From Rhodoferax sp. (GTDB taxonomy: Bacteria; Pseudomonadota; Gammaproteobacteria; Burkholderiales; Burkholderiaceae_C): a stretch of 5,524 nucleotides of DNA. How positions within the stretch are numbered: the first letter of the stretch is position 1; each line of letters begins with the position of its first letter. The translations under genes were made by a program, and so were the position numbers. Under the pieces are notes generated by a model that was given only the letters and a program-made list of their open reading frames with translations, was not told where the DNA came from and made no database searches. Of this stretch, positions 5,339 through 5,524 are shown piece by piece. The stretch is taken from NCBI GenBank assembly GCA_028292305.1, contig JAQGMQ010000894.1, positions 1 to 5,524 on the forward strand, given 5' to 3'.

Positions 5339-5524
5339 ATGCGCACACCTTCCTCGAATCTGTCCTTCAAGCCGGCCGCCATCGCGGTGGCCTTCGGCGC
5401 GGCCTGCGCCCTGTTGTCCACGGCCGCGCTGGCCCAGGACGTGGTGGTCAAGATCGGCCACGCCGGCCCGCTCAGCGGCCCCCAGGCCACCAGCGGCAAG
5501 GACAACGAACGCGGCGTGGCGCTG
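5339..5524 (+). CDS. Branched-chain-amino-acid-type ABC transporter substrate-binding protein, 3'-truncated
   Basis: Only the first 62 codons are in the window; the frame runs open through the right edge. The ATG at 5339 begins a textbook signal peptide: charged MRTPSSNLSFK, hydrophobic AAIAVAFGAACALLSTAALA, cleaved before QDVVV. The mature start VVVKIGHAGPLSGPQATSGKDNERG matches the LivJ/LivK family opening (vkIG...PLtGp.a..GkD...Ga). These periplasmic proteins deliver amino acids or, in many betaproteobacteria, aromatic and other carboxylic acids to a LivHMGF-type ABC importer. Its position 71 bp after CoA-ester genes suggests it imports their substrate. No strong SD is visible (GCGAAAG lies upstream), and the leader is polypyrimidine. 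The permease and ATPase genes would be expected beyond the edge. Confidence 0.85.
   Translation, partial: MRTPSSNLSFKPAAIAVAFGAACALLSTAALAQDVVVKIGHAGPLSGPQATSGKDNERGVAL

Noticed and set aside
4254..5348. Minus-strand open frame (364 codons) opposite the hydratase and HAD genes
   Set aside because: It spans two well-supported + strand genes and their junction, with low-complexity translation and no recognisable domain.

Overview
The window is mostly GC-rich DNA with high-GC codon use. Two sampled 60-base blocks in the ligase gene are 63% and 72% G+C. It carries PaaK-like, crotonase, haloacid-dehalogenase-like and LivK-like genes, all on the + strand. This points to a betaproteobacterium, most likely Burkholderiales (Comamonadaceae or Alcaligenaceae). 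That placement is an inference from style and gene content, since no marker gene is present.

Left part (1-893): the C-terminal two thirds of a membrane acyltransferase of the OafA/OatA (acyltransferase 3) type. It is cut by the left edge and is strikingly AT-rich (sampled blocks 35-37% G+C). It looks like the end of a transferred surface-polysaccharide locus. The base composition changes abruptly in its last ~20 codons.

Middle part (894-1978): an intergenic stretch with an 11-bp-period direct repeat and a 9-bp-arm inverted repeat. These precede a lone secreted spore-coat-U (SCPU/Csu pilin type) gene at 1191-1769. A 209-bp gap follows, with two hairpins and a 17-bp palindrome directly in front of the next gene.

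Right part (1979-5524): a tight co-directional gene set, probably one operon. In order it encodes a FlK-like hotdog thioesterase, a PaaK-family acyl-CoA ligase, an enoyl-CoA hydratase with both catalytic glutamates, a haloacid-dehalogenase-like HAD hydrolase, and the start of a branched-chain-amino-acid-type ABC periplasmic binding protein. The likely logic is to capture a small carboxylic (perhaps aromatic or halogenated) acid, activate it to the CoA ester, hydrate an enoyl-CoA intermediate, and use the thioesterase to clear dead-end CoA esters. The substrate cannot be read from the sequence. The pairing of a FlK-type thioesterase with a dehalogenase-like HAD is the most interesting clue. The palindrome before the first gene is the likely control point. 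No RNA genes, CRISPR arrays or insertion sequences were seen.
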